A stretch of 64,000 nt of DNA, taken from Candidatus Krumholzibacteriota bacterium. Its GTDB lineage: Bacteria; Krumholzibacteriota; Krumholzibacteriia; Krumholzibacteriales; Krumholzibacteriaceae. The translations under genes and the position numbers were made by a program. The notes under the pieces were generated by a model. The model ran no database searches and had not been told where the DNA came from. It saw nothing but the letters and a program-made list of their open reading frames with translations. Positions 9,462 through 17,931 of the stretch are shown here, piece by piece. The stretch spans positions 36,404-100,403 of the forward strand of contig JAFGCX010000016.1 in NCBI GenBank assembly GCA_016932415.1, in the 5' to 3' direction. Each line of letters begins with the position of its first letter. The stretch's first letter is position 1.

Positions 9462-10208
9462 ATGATCCCCATTGGTGATTCGAGGCTTATAGGATATTAT
9501 GGATTTCCCCGCCGATGCCTTATAGCGGGAGTTAGGGAAGATCTTGGTCCCGACCTTGAACTGGTCGATCTTGATATCGATCACGGCGCCCCGGATTCGG
9601 GGCTTCTTCCCGTCACCACGTGCAGGATCATTTCGAATATAATGAATAACGCGATCCTTCTGAAAGACAGGCTGGAAGTCATAATCGCCGCCGTTGGAGA
9701 AGGTAAATGCGACAGAGGCAGGAATATCTCCTTTCTGCTGAAAGGCATGGGCCTGAGCGTGATCGAATCGAGATTCTGCGAGGAAGAGTGGGAGGACAGG
9801 GAACTTGTCTTCTCGACAGGCATGGGAACTCTGGCCGGCAGGATCGACAGAATAATGGCTTCGGTTACAGACCCGTCCATTTCTTCAGACCAGCCGCCGA
9901 AATGCCTTCCGACCCATGGTTTCTGGGGTGTCCCGCCGAACGATTACAGGATACTCGATCTTTTTCCTCCGACGACTCATCTATATGGATGGATAAGATG
10001 CGTCGAGGCAGGGAGACCCTCAGACATGGCACTGGAATCTTTCGTCGATAAGCAAGTGCCGACGGTCTTTTTCACGCAGAGTTTTTGCGCGAAACAGGAT
10101 CTTGCCCACTATCTCGCGGAGAAATACGGGGGTATAGCGGTCGATTGCCACAGGGAAATCAACGATTCCATACTGGCCAAGGTAGAAGCCTTTATAGCGC
10201 TTTCCTGA
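9462..10208 (+). CDS. cysteine-rich protein, putative partner of the adjacent HgdC-like ATPase
   Basis: I do not recognise this 248-residue protein with certainty. It has eight cysteines (C19, C54, C83, C106, C148, C180, C209, C229), several of which could hold an iron-sulfur cluster, and no signal peptide or membrane span. The next gene, 34 bases on, encodes a BadF/HgdC-like activating ATPase. Such ATPases act on cysteine-rich dehydratase or reductase partners of the 2-hydroxyacyl-CoA dehydratase type, so a partner role is a reasonable inference. It is much shorter than a normal dehydratase subunit (about 380-480 residues). Confidence 0.5.
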   Translation: MIPIGDSRLIGYYGFPRRCLIAGVREDLGPDLELVDLDIDHGAPDSGLLPVTTCRIISNIMNNAILLKDRLEVIIAAVGEGKCDRGRNISFLLKGMGLSVIESRFCEEEWEDRELVFSTGMGTLAGRIDRIMASVTDPSISSDQPPKCLPTHGFWGVPPNDYRILDLFPPTTHLYGWIRCVEAGRPSDMALESFVDKQVPTVFFTQSFCAKQDLAHYLAEKYGGIAVDCHREINDSILAKVEAFIALS

Positions 10209-10242
10209 GATAACGGGTCATGGATATCCACATGGAGCTGAT

Positions 10243-10911
10243 ATGCTGTTAGGAGATTGCGGATCAACCTGGACAAAGATGCTCGATACGGGAACGGGCA
10301 GGTACGAGATTATTCAGACAAGGGAGATGGTCAGGCGAACGGATATCTTTTTCGACATTGCGACAGGACACAGCGCCAGAAAAAGATGCGACCTTTTCCG
10401 TAACGAGCTGATATCCCTGGCCCAGGGCGCTCTCTCGCTCGTTGAAACTGATGATTTCTCCATTATCGATGTCGGTGGCCGGGATGTCAAATTTGTCGAA
10501 TTTGAAAAAAGAAAAGTAAAGAGACTCGACTGGAATCTTGCCTGTGGCTCCTCAACCGGGGCTACGATAGAACTTCTTGGCAGCTATTATGAAGTCGATT
10601 TCACCGATCTTGATCCATCGGAACGATGGATAAATGTGACCTGCGGCGTCTTCGGCATGGAGAAGGTGCTCGAACATGTCTCGACAGGCACGGGCGCCGA
10701 GGAGGCTGTCGCCATGTTCCTGCATGGGATGGTCCGGAATGTTTACGATTTCGCGGGAAGACCCCCGGTGATATACCTTTCCGGAGGATTCTGCGAAAAT
10801 AACTGTTTCTTGAAAACTTTCGACTCGTACTGTAATGTTATCCCGCTTGGACGGATGGTCCCTCTGGAGGGATTAAGATCGGAAGAGAGACTTTCCGGTA
10901 ATAACGTCTGA
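10243..10911 (+). CDS. BadF/BadG/BcrA/HgdC-family activating ATPase
   Basis: This 222-residue protein has the actin-like (ASKHA) nucleotide fold. The first phosphate loop is GDCGSTWTKM (4-13), the second is IDVGGRDVKFVEF, and the C-terminal adenosine motif is YLSGGFCENN. Two cysteines align with those that bridge a single [4Fe-4S] cluster between monomers in HgdC: C101 in LACGSSTGA and C134 in VTCGVFG. Known relatives (about 260 residues) use ATP to push a low-potential electron into a partner dehydratase or reductase. The likely partner is the preceding gene. The substrate cannot be predicted. Confidence 0.75.
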   Translation: MLLGDCGSTWTKMLDTGTGRYEIIQTREMVRRTDIFFDIATGHSARKRCDLFRNELISLAQGALSLVETDDFSIIDVGGRDVKFVEFEKRKVKRLDWNLACGSSTGATIELLGSYYEVDFTDLDPSERWINVTCGVFGMEKVLEHVSTGTGAEEAVAMFLHGMVRNVYDFAGRPPVIYLSGGFCENNCFLKTFDSYCNVIPLGRMVPLEGLRSEERLSGNNV

Positions 10912-10930
10912 TGATCTGGAGGAAAAACGT

Positions 10931-12745
10931 ATGAGTCAGCGAAGACTGTCCACAGCCTTTTTAATCGCCGTACTGGTCTTTTCGATGTACTCGTGCAGAA
11001 AGACTCTCTATTCCTCTATCGATATTTCCGACACGGGGCCTGCCCCCGGGGCGGGGGTGGAGATCGACGCGAGGTTTCTTTCCGATCCTGAAGAGATAGA
11101 AGATCTTTTCCATTCGTTTCTTCCTGATTCGGGAATCGTACCGATCCTTGTTGGCATAAGAAACAACGATACCGTTCCACTGCGGATACACAGTGCTAAT
11201 TCGCTAGATCTGCGAAGCGAGTTCGAAGGGTTTTCTCTCCTCATAGGCGGAAAAGAGATCGCGCCTGTCCATCCGGCACAGGTGATAGCGATGGTAAAGG
11301 GGCTTCGGCGGCCTGCCGATTACCGTAAATATGGAGGGAAGGAGATAGCCACCGGAGCCGTGATTCTTCCGCTTGGAGCATTTTACGCGTGGAAAGGATT
11401 CAAGGAATACAGGGAGTATCGTCCTCTTATCAAGGCTTCTCTTCTGCCGGCAGAACGTGGAGGGGTATTCAGGCCGTTGAGACTCGAACCGGGTGAGGAG
11501 GTCAATGGATATCTCTATTTTCCACTCTTACCATCTGAGGTACCTTATACTTCCGAAACAGTCCAGATCGTCAGATCGAGCAGAAAAAAAACGGAGTATC
11601 TCCGCGACCTGGACATCTCGCTAGTTCATGATGTCAGGCTTAAGGTAAAAGTTTCGGCAGCCCGAATCGAAGATATTCCACGGTATCAGCAGATCGTCAC
11701 GCGAGATACACTTGAATTATCCAGTGGTATATTCTGCCGCCGTGACAGGGAGATATTATCCGGTGTGCTACCAGGCAAATCCCGACGCGGGGTCTTTGGA
11801 ATAAGGCCGGGTTCGGGAGGAACATCCCTTGTTTATTTTGATTATGGAGAAGGAGACTTCAAATCGCCCCATGATGGCGATTTTGTTGAAATAAAAAAAT
11901 TCGGCGGTACAAGCGCCGATATAGCCGACGCCGAGGTCTTCGGTCAATACGCCGGTTGCGCAGTTGATTTCAAACGCCGCTCCAGGGTATTTATCCTCCG
12001 TAATGGCGAAGCAGGTGATAATCCTGAGATCGTCGCGGTGCGTGATTATGAGAGAAAAGCAAAGAGAATATTCCTTTATGAAGAGGGTTTTTTCGTTATC
12101 ACAGAAGATGCTTTCTGTTATTTCGAGGATTATACGGGGAAAAAGAGCTCGTACTGGAAACTCGCCAATGATTTTCAGGACGCGTATCTTCTTGACGACG
12201 GTACTTTTCTTCTTCTCGGGAAAAAGGGAGCGGTTCTTATTTCGGGAAACGATACGGGAAGATCGAGATCCCGGGTAAGCGTTTCTTTAGCTAATGCAGA
12301 CCGGAATATATGTGGGATTATCGATGAAGACGTGGTGTTCATTCAGAGAGGGAAGGGAGAATCAGGCGATACTCTCGTCATTTTCGACGCGTCCCGCCTC
12401 GAGGAGAAGGGAAGGATGCCGCTGGGAAGCCGCGCGGAGTCTTTTGGCATGGAAGGTGATCATATTCTGATGCAGCTTGAGGAAGGAACCGTGATCGATC
12501 TTGAAAAGAAAAGCAACCCTGAGTTCATCATCAATCGAAGCGCATGGTCGGAATCGCGGTTCGTTTCGATGACGCTTGATGGCCGGTCTTTTGAAGCGAT
12601 TACAGGGGAAGGTTTGATGCTTAGAGGGAGGATCGACCAAATGCTTCCACGGCCGGTATCTCCCGGTAATGATACATTTACCACGGTGGTCGGCACGATA
12701 TGCGCCGGGGAAGGTCCCGGATCGGTCAAGGGATCAACGCGATAA
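10931..12745 (+). CDS. large predicted lipoprotein of unknown function
   Basis: The 604-residue product starts with a basic segment, a hydrophobic stretch and a cysteine at about residue 22 (VFSMYSC), which looks like a weak lipoprotein signal. The rest is presumably periplasmic or outer-membrane-facing. The C-terminal half has repeating beta-rich stretches that could form a propeller, but I recognise no family. A strong GGAGG site precedes the ATG, and the gene follows the ATPase gene by 19 bases, so it probably belongs to the same transcript. Confidence 0.6.
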   Translation: MSQRRLSTAFLIAVLVFSMYSCRKTLYSSIDISDTGPAPGAGVEIDARFLSDPEEIEDLFHSFLPDSGIVPILVGIRNNDTVPLRIHSANSLDLRSEFEGFSLLIGGKEIAPVHPAQVIAMVKGLRRPADYRKYGGKEIATGAVILPLGAFYAWKGFKEYREYRPLIKASLLPAERGGVFRPLRLEPGEEVNGYLYFPLLPSEVPYTSETVQIVRSSRKKTEYLRDLDISLVHDVRLKVKVSAARIEDIPRYQQIVTRDTLELSSGIFCRRDREILSGVLPGKSRRGVFGIRPGSGGTSLVYFDYGEGDFKSPHDGDFVEIKKFGGTSADIADAEVFGQYAGCAVDFKRRSRVFILRNGEAGDNPEIVAVRDYERKAKRIFLYEEGFFVITEDAFCYFEDYTGKKSSYWKLANDFQDAYLLDDGTFLLLGKKGAVLISGNDTGRSRSRVSVSLANADRNICGIIDEDVVFIQRGKGESGDTLVIFDASRLEEKGRMPLGSRAESFGMEGDHILMQLEEGTVIDLEKKSNPEFIINRSAWSESRFVSMTLDGRSFEAITGEGLMLRGRIDQMLPRPVSPGNDTFTTVVGTICAGEGPGSVKGSTR

Positions 12746-12778
12746 TTACCGGGGTCACCGCAAGGGTAAGGATACGGG

Positions 12779-13420
12779 ATGGAAATCAAAAAGAAGAAAG
12801 CTGATATCGAGGATCTTCTCGCTACGTATGCCGATCATATAGCTGGCAATTATCCTGATCCGGAAGTTTTCAGGAGTAATATCAACAGTCTTCTCGAAGC
12901 GAAGAAAAAACGGATGGAAGCTTCAGAATATGTCGTCTCACTGGAGAAGAACATCGTCTTTCTAACCGACCTGGCGGTAGAAGGGGAGGCTTTTCTCGAG
13001 ATGCTTCTCTCCCAGGTAAATGATGAATCCCCCATCGACGTGAGTATCGAAAAATATCTTGAAGAGATGGAATCACAGGTAAGGGCAAGTACTCCGGGCA
13101 GGTACAGGGATATTTTCAAAGGTCCAGGGGCTGGGGAATTCGAAGAGCTTCTTCTCTCCAGAGAGGAAGATGAGGAAAAGTATCTTGAGAAACTGTCATT
13201 CAACTATATCTACCTGACGACATTGAGGATGCTTCTTTTTGAGTTCTTTAATCTTCTCTCGGTTGTGAGAAAGGAATATTTCATAGACAGGGTCGATTCA
13301 GCCGCTCCCCGCCATATCCTGAGCCATCTGGAAATGACGGCGAATTATTACCTGGGTAATATCGATGTAGCCGAGGTCTCCGGCGGGGATGAACAGACTG
13401 GAAGTAACATCTTGAAATAA
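12779..13420 (+). CDS. hypothetical helical protein
   Basis: The 213-residue protein is charged and strongly helical, with many K/E-rich stretches, no cysteines, no signal peptide and no clear membrane span apart from a moderately hydrophobic helix around residues 140-160 (YIYLTTLRMLLFEFFNLLSV). I do not recognise a family. AAGGA lies six bases before the ATG. It follows the lipoprotein gene by 33 bases and closes the four-gene unit that begins with the cysteine-rich protein. Confidence 0.5.
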   Translation: MEIKKKKADIEDLLATYADHIAGNYPDPEVFRSNINSLLEAKKKRMEASEYVVSLEKNIVFLTDLAVEGEAFLEMLLSQVNDESPIDVSIEKYLEEMESQVRASTPGRYRDIFKGPGAGEFEELLLSREEDEEKYLEKLSFNYIYLTTLRMLLFEFFNLLSVVRKEYFIDRVDSAAPRHILSHLEMTANYYLGNIDVAEVSGGDEQTGSNILK

Positions 13421-13513
13421 TGACCCGAAAAGAGTAGATTCTCAATATCCGCTTACCGGCATCGATGTGGCCGGAGAAAAGGCAAATGGTTGAAATACTG
13501 AAAGGGGTTCGGA

Positions 13514-14077
13514 ATGAATTCCGTAATGATGGTAACAGGTGAAAACGGTCTATCGTTGTCGACAGTCGATACGGTGAGGCGTCTCGCGAGAATTGCCGGT
13601 TTTGTGATATTTAGCGCTATCGCTGCTCAACTTGCCGTGAGATTACCGTATACTCCGGTTCCCGTCACGATGCAGACGCTCTTTGTCGTCCTTGCCGGAA
13701 TAGTGCTTGGACCCCGTGATGGTTTTTACGCTATGATCTCGTATGTAGCCCTCGGAGTGGCAGGGGCGCCGGTCTTCGCCGGCTTCAGCTTTGGTCCGGC
13801 TATAATAGTCGGTCCTACGGGCGGATATCTTATGGCATTTCCGATTGCTGCTCTTGTCGCAGGGTCCCTTTCACGTTCGCTCGGAGGTGGAAGAGTGGCG
13901 GTCCTAGCCTCTGCGGCTGTCGGCACATCGCTGATATTGCTTGCCGGGACGCTTTACCTCTCGATCTTGACCGGCCTGTCTCTTTCCATGGCAGTATCCC
14001 TGGGTATCACCCCTTTTCTGGCTGGAGCCTTTGTAAAAAGCTTATCCGCGATGGTAATCGCTGGCAGGAAGCGATAA
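13514..14077 (+). CDS. bioY: BioY-family biotin transporter substrate-binding subunit
   Basis: BioY is the membrane S component that captures biotin, working alone or with the ECF transporter module. The 187-residue protein has about six hydrophobic segments and the family motifs LPYTPVPVTMQTLFVVLAG, GAPVFAG and GPTGGYLMAF. AAAGGGG precedes the ATG with good spacing. No biotin biosynthesis gene or ECF ATPase lies nearby, so it may share a remote energising module or act alone. Confidence 0.88.
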   Translation: MNSVMMVTGENGLSLSTVDTVRRLARIAGFVIFSAIAAQLAVRLPYTPVPVTMQTLFVVLAGIVLGPRDGFYAMISYVALGVAGAPVFAGFSFGPAIIVGPTGGYLMAFPIAALVAGSLSRSLGGGRVAVLASAAVGTSLILLAGTLYLSILTGLSLSMAVSLGITPFLAGAFVKSLSAMVIAGRKR

Positions 14078-14181
14078 CGCCTCAGGTGGAGATCCGCAGG
14101 TGATGGCATTTTTACATGACCCTTTTGTATGATCTATCTGTAAGTTGGCTATTGAGTTACACTCCATCACCGATCAAATTG

Positions 14182-14210
14182 TTGAAAATCGCCTCTACTT
14201 GTGTTATAAT
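14182..14210 (+). promoter_or_regulatory. strong sigma-70 type promoter for a small RNA
   Basis: TTGAAA at 14182-14187 and TATAAT at 14205-14210 are separated by exactly 17 bases, and the -10 box is also preceded by TG (extended -10). Transcription would start near 14217 on the plus strand and run into the 3' end of asnB in antisense direction. Confidence 0.75.
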
Positions 14211-14216
14211 GGCCAT

Positions 14217-14334
14217 CGAGATTTACAGGTATCGCGAGGTCTGAGCCTGATGCGGTAACAACTCCGATTTAAAGTCCTCAGGGACCTTGAAGGGGGAAAG
14301 AGGGAGCGAATAGCCTGATTCGTTCCCTTTTTTT
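14217..14334 (+). ncRNA. candidate small RNA antisense to the 3' end of asnB
   Basis: A near-consensus promoter (14182-14210) is followed about 120 bases later by a strong terminator (14301-14334). There is no open reading frame longer than two codons with a start between them that I can see. An internal hairpin is formed by AAGTCC/GGACCTT with a TCAG loop around 14262-14278. The first base lies about six bases outside the asnB stop, so almost the whole RNA is complementary to the last part of asnB. I do not recognise it as a known riboswitch or housekeeping RNA. Confidence 0.6.
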
Positions 14335-16253
14335 GCCATGTCGGGCAGACCGCTCTTTTCCCACCAAAGGGCGAAGATCAATAATCCCCATATGAACCTC
14401 GAATTATTCAATCGGCCCGATTCAAATCCCCGCACCGCTTTTTCGACCTTGGCAGGATCGAGGATGCCCAATTTTTCGATATTTCTTCTTCCGAGGCAGC
14501 TGCCGAGAAGATCGTTAAGTTCTTTCCTTAGCCATCTGCCGACTGGTACTCCGAAACCTGTTTTTGGCCGTTCAAGAAGATTTCTCGGGAGGTGCCTGTA
14601 TGAGACGTCTTTAAGGATCGATTTAAGGACTCCGTGTTGACGCTTGAAGTCAATAGGTAGCGTTCCAGCGAACTCGACGAGCCTGTGATCGAGGAGCGGG
14701 ACGCGGACTTCAAGGGAGACGGCCATACTCATCCTGTCGACCTTCGAGAGTACGTCATCAACCATATATGTCTTCATATCTATGAGCATCAGCCTGTCGA
14801 GAGGGTGAAGATGGGCGGCGCGCCTGGCGATCTCCTGAAAGAATGAAGCGTCATAGAGAGCCTTGTCGGGGGCGTGTCTGAATATGTCGACTTCTCCCTG
14901 TTTCCATCCACTCATCCTCGAAAAATAGATCTGCGCGTATTCATCGTATGTAAGATCTCCGGCGATTCGCGATAATCTGTCAGGCAGCAACGTCCTGGCG
15001 GCTGAAAAGATCCCTTTCCTCACAAGACGGGGCATGCCATCAAATCTCAGCAGTTTTGCCATTGTAGCATATCTTTGATATCCACAGAATATCTCGTCTC
15101 CCCCGTCCCCCGAGAGCGCGACCGTTATCCCGTTCTTTTTCGCCAGATCTGATACAAACCAGGTCGGAACGACTGATGGATCGCCTGATGGTTCGTCAAG
15201 GTTGTCGACCACGTTGAGGATCATTTCTCTCGTTTTTTCTGGATCGAGAATATGGCCGGTGTGATCTGTACCGAGATATTCCGCAACTTTTCTGGCGTAA
15301 TGGCTTTCATCGAAATCATCGTCCTCGAATCCGATCGAAAATGTCCGCACTGGCCTGTCGGCGACCCGGCTCATATGCGATACAACAAGACTTGAGTCGA
15401 TCCCTCCACTTAGGAAGGCGCCGATCGGCACATCACTCATCATCCTGCCGGTGACAGAGTCTTTTACCAGCCGATCGACTTCCGTCAGGGCGTCGGTGTA
15501 AGATCCGCTGAATTGGCGGCGAGTCTCATTTTTATCGTCCTCAAGGGCCGGTGTTTCCCAATACCGGTATTTTGAAAGGATGCCATTACTGAATGTGGCG
15601 AAATGTCCCGGAAGGAGTTTCTCTATACCCTTGAAGATCGATCGGGGGGAAGGGACGTAAGAGAGGGTGAAGTACATCTCCATCGATCTCTCGTCTATTT
15701 CGGGAACGAACGCGGGGCAGGTCCGAATGGCTCCGAGCTCGCTGGCGAAGAGAAAGTCTCCCTTCTGAAGTCCCATGTATAATGGTTTGATCCCCAACCT
15801 GTCTCTTGCCAGGAGCATCTGCCGCACTTCCGCGTCCCAGATAGCGATCGCGAACATCCCTTGAAGCCTCTCAAAAAGACCGGTCCCCCACTGCTCGTAG
15901 CCGTGGACAAGAACCTCGGTGTCAGTTCTCGATCTGAAACTGTGCTCGCGTTCAAGTTGCTTTCTCAGAGCGGCAAAGTTATAGATCTCTCCATTGAAGG
16001 CGATCCAGACCCTGCCATTCTCGTTACTCATCGGCTGATGACCGGCGCTGGAGAGGTCGATTATCGACAACCTTCTATGGCCAAGGCCGACATTACCGCG
16101 AGAGAGGCTTTCAAGACTTGCCGGCCTGTCTTTCATCGTAAGATAGCAACCACCGTCGTCAGGACCGCGGTGTTTTATCGCCTGGTTCATCTTCTCGAGT
16201 GTCTCGCGACCAAAGGTATTATTATTTATAACAAAGCCGCATATTCCACACAT
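14223..16253 (-). CDS. asnB: asparagine synthase (glutamine-hydrolysing), AsnB type
   Basis: Class II glutamine amidotransferase fused to an ATP-dependent synthetase. C2 of MCGICGF is the glutaminase nucleophile, and SGGIDSS at residues 282-288 is the pyrophosphatase loop of the synthetase domain. The 676-residue length exceeds the usual 620-650. The last 32 or so residues, after LPDMAKK, look unlike the family and are encoded exactly over the antisense small RNA. A glycosyltransferase gene lies upstream on the same strand, so it could act either in asparagine synthesis or in amidating a surface polysaccharide or peptide. Confidence 0.9.
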   Translation of the reverse strand: MCGICGFVINNNTFGRETLEKMNQAIKHRGPDDGGCYLTMKDRPASLESLSRGNVGLGHRRLSIIDLSSAGHQPMSNENGRVWIAFNGEIYNFAALRKQLEREHSFRSRTDTEVLVHGYEQWGTGLFERLQGMFAIAIWDAEVRQMLLARDRLGIKPLYMGLQKGDFLFASELGAIRTCPAFVPEIDERSMEMYFTLSYVPSPRSIFKGIEKLLPGHFATFSNGILSKYRYWETPALEDDKNETRRQFSGSYTDALTEVDRLVKDSVTGRMMSDVPIGAFLSGGIDSSLVVSHMSRVADRPVRTFSIGFEDDDFDESHYARKVAEYLGTDHTGHILDPEKTREMILNVVDNLDEPSGDPSVVPTWFVSDLAKKNGITVALSGDGGDEIFCGYQRYATMAKLLRFDGMPRLVRKGIFSAARTLLPDRLSRIAGDLTYDEYAQIYFSRMSGWKQGEVDIFRHAPDKALYDASFFQEIARRAAHLHPLDRLMLIDMKTYMVDDVLSKVDRMSMAVSLEVRVPLLDHRLVEFAGTLPIDFKRQHGVLKSILKDVSYRHLPRNLLERPKTGFGVPVGRWLRKELNDLLGSCLGRRNIEKLGILDPAKVEKAVRGFESGRLNNSRFIWGLLIFALWWEKSGLPDMAKKGNESGYSLPLSPFKVPEDFKSELLPHQAQTSRYL
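14301..14334 (+). terminator. intrinsic terminator of the small RNA
   Basis: An 11-base-pair stem (14301-14311 with 14318-14328, one G-T wobble) closes a six-base loop and is followed by seven Ts (14328-14334). In the minus direction no T run follows the stem, so it acts on the plus strand. Confidence 0.8.
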
Positions 16254-16362
16254 ATGGTTTTTCCGGTTTAATCGATGGTGTAATGATCGCTGGGGATATT
16301 ATCGACAGAGTTCAAATTACACTTGACTCTTTTTCGGCAAGGAGATTTTCATTTCCGGGGGC

Positions 16363-16390
16363 TTGACAGAGTTGAAAAACCGACTAAGAT
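16363..16390 (+). promoter_or_regulatory. sigma-70 type promoter
   Basis: TTGACA at 16363-16368 and TAAGAT at 16385-16390 with a 16-base spacer, on the plus strand in the gap between two minus-strand genes. The start point would be near 16397. No plus-strand protein gene follows that I can support. Confidence 0.55.
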
Positions 16391-16396
16391 ATATAC

Positions 16397-16550
16397 AGGA
16401 TGAAGGGGCACGCGGGGAGTCAAGTTGTTGTTGAATCCCGACATTCAGAAGCGGGAGAGATTAAGCCCTTGCTGCCCGATCATCATTCTTCCATATTTCT
16501 GAGACGCCACGGATTCTCATATCGGATGGGAACCCGTGGCGGTTTTATTA
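16397..16550 (+). ncRNA. candidate small RNA in the asnB-glycosyltransferase gap
   Basis: The stretch runs from the promoter at 16363-16390 to a terminator-like hairpin at 16505-16550. An internal hairpin TCCCG/CGGGA lies around 16436-16457. The 104-codon open frame at 16400-16714 that covers it has no ribosome site, no recognisable family and runs into the antisense of the glycosyltransferase gene, so I read the transcript as non-coding. Family unknown. Confidence 0.45.
16505..16550 (+). terminator. terminator-like hairpin of the candidate RNA
   Basis: An eight-pair stem (16505-16512 with 16534-16541) is extended inwards by five more pairs after one mismatch, closing a nine-base loop. It is followed by TTTTATTATTT on the plus strand. 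No T run follows on the minus strand. Confidence 0.6.
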
Positions 16551-16646
16551 TTTCCCCGAAGATCTTTGAGCAGGATAACCCGGGTAAAGTGAGGGCCGTT
16601 CCCGTAAAATTAAAGAAGCGCGAAATATCATTGGAATGGATCGAAT

Positions 16647-17870
16647 TCAGCGTTCAGAAACGAGTTGGTCAAAGACCTCGAGCTCTTTTGACGTCCTCTC
16701 GTCCCAGGACATGAAATGATTTTTCGCGAAATCACTTGCCTGCCTGCCCAGTTTTGAAACCATCCCGGGATCGCCAAGCAGTGTCTCGATTTTCGCCGTC
16801 ATTCCATCTAAATCACCGGCGCTTACCAGGAGTCCCGTCTCGCCATCCCTGACTACCTCGGATGTTCCGGCTATATCGAATGCTACTACGGGCAGGCCGC
16901 ATAAAAGAGCTTCACACGGAGGCATCGACATATTTGTCAGTTCATTCGTTCCGACAAAGAAATCGCACGATTTCAGGAGCAGGGGTATCTCATTATACTT
17001 GACAGCTCCGGTAAAATAGACTTTTTCGAAGATCCCGAGTTCTCTGCTCAGTTTTTTGAGACTTTCCAGGTCGGGGCCGTCACCACCGATGACGACTGCC
17101 GCTTCATCGAGGAGTCTGCTGTCGACGGCAGCCATCGCTTTAAGAAAAAGATCGACGCGCTTCGACCTTACAAGCCTTGAAAAGGTCACAGCAAGCCGCT
17201 TGCCCTCCGGAAGGTGGAGAGCTCTTCTCGTTTTGACCCGGTCGATCTCAAGTTCCGCCCACCGAAGATCCATGCCGTTTGGAAGGAATGTTATTTTTTC
17301 CGGATCGATCCCTTTTTCAACCAGCGCGTCCCTGCCCTGGGTGCCGTCATTGAGGACGATGTAATGATCTACTTTATGTCTCAGAGCCGAAATCTGTTCA
17401 TGGTTATATCTCCTGTACTGTATCCATGGAAGATGATGATGGCGCAGGTACATGACACCGAAAAGTTTCACCGCAGTGGGAATCCCCGTTTTCATCCCGA
17501 TTTTTTTCAGCGGACCGAGGGAATAGTACGAATAACCGAGGATCAGATCGGGATCGTACTCGCGGACCAGTCGGCGAAGCACCGGCATCAGCCTGCTCAT
17601 GAAAAGCCCTGGCAGAACTATCCTCCTCAAAGGTCCAGGCAGGGGGTCGAGAGAGCGAAAGACATTGGGATAGGTATGATACCGAAGGCCCGGCCTCTGA
17701 TATTGAGCGGTCTTCCCCCGAGGTTCGGGAATGAGGTACTCGATCTCTATTCCCCGGCTTGTAAGCTTCTCGATAAAATGAAGTTCGTCGGGGACTCCGC
17801 ACCCTTCTCCAAGCGACCACATTTCGTCCCATATCGACAGGACCAGTATCTTTTCGAGTTTTTTTTTCAA
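16647..17870 (-). CDS. glycosyltransferase, GT4 type
   Basis: The 407-residue protein has the two-Rossmann (GT-B) layout of family 4 enzymes. A sugar-nucleotide binding half carries the EX7E-type region PPCEALLCGLPVVAFDIAGTSE around residues 330-352. No membrane span is evident, so it is probably a cytosolic or membrane-associated enzyme building a surface glycan. The apparent start is a TTG inside a run of nine As with only a poorly spaced AAAGG. If the run were eight As, an upstream ATG at 17910 would be in frame, so the N-terminus is uncertain. It lies between dsbD and asnB on the same strand. Confidence 0.85.
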   Translation of the reverse strand: MKKKLEKILVLSIWDEMWSLGEGCGVPDELHFIEKLTSRGIEIEYLIPEPRGKTAQYQRPGLRYHTYPNVFRSLDPLPGPLRRIVLPGLFMSRLMPVLRRLVREYDPDLILGYSYYSLGPLKKIGMKTGIPTAVKLFGVMYLRHHHLPWIQYRRYNHEQISALRHKVDHYIVLNDGTQGRDALVEKGIDPEKITFLPNGMDLRWAELEIDRVKTRRALHLPEGKRLAVTFSRLVRSKRVDLFLKAMAAVDSRLLDEAAVVIGGDGPDLESLKKLSRELGIFEKVYFTGAVKYNEIPLLLKSCDFFVGTNELTNMSMPPCEALLCGLPVVAFDIAGTSEVVRDGETGLLVSAGDLDGMTAKIETLLGDPGMVSKLGRQASDFAKNHFMSWDERTSKELEVFDQLVSER

Positions 17871-17931
17871 ACCGCTTGAGACCTTTCAAATCGCCTTTTT
17901 CGCGCTGCATATGAAAAAGGGTCCGGGTTTT

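Noticed and set aside
14217-14334. The small RNA as a known riboswitch or SRP, 6S or tm RNA
   Set aside because: I compared it from memory with common consensus motifs and saw no match; it also has no downstream gene on its strand to control.
16400-16714. 104-codon open frame on the plus strand
   Set aside because: No ribosome site, no recognisable pattern, and its last 68 bases are antisense to the glycosyltransferase gene; the stretch fits a promoter-to-terminator RNA better.
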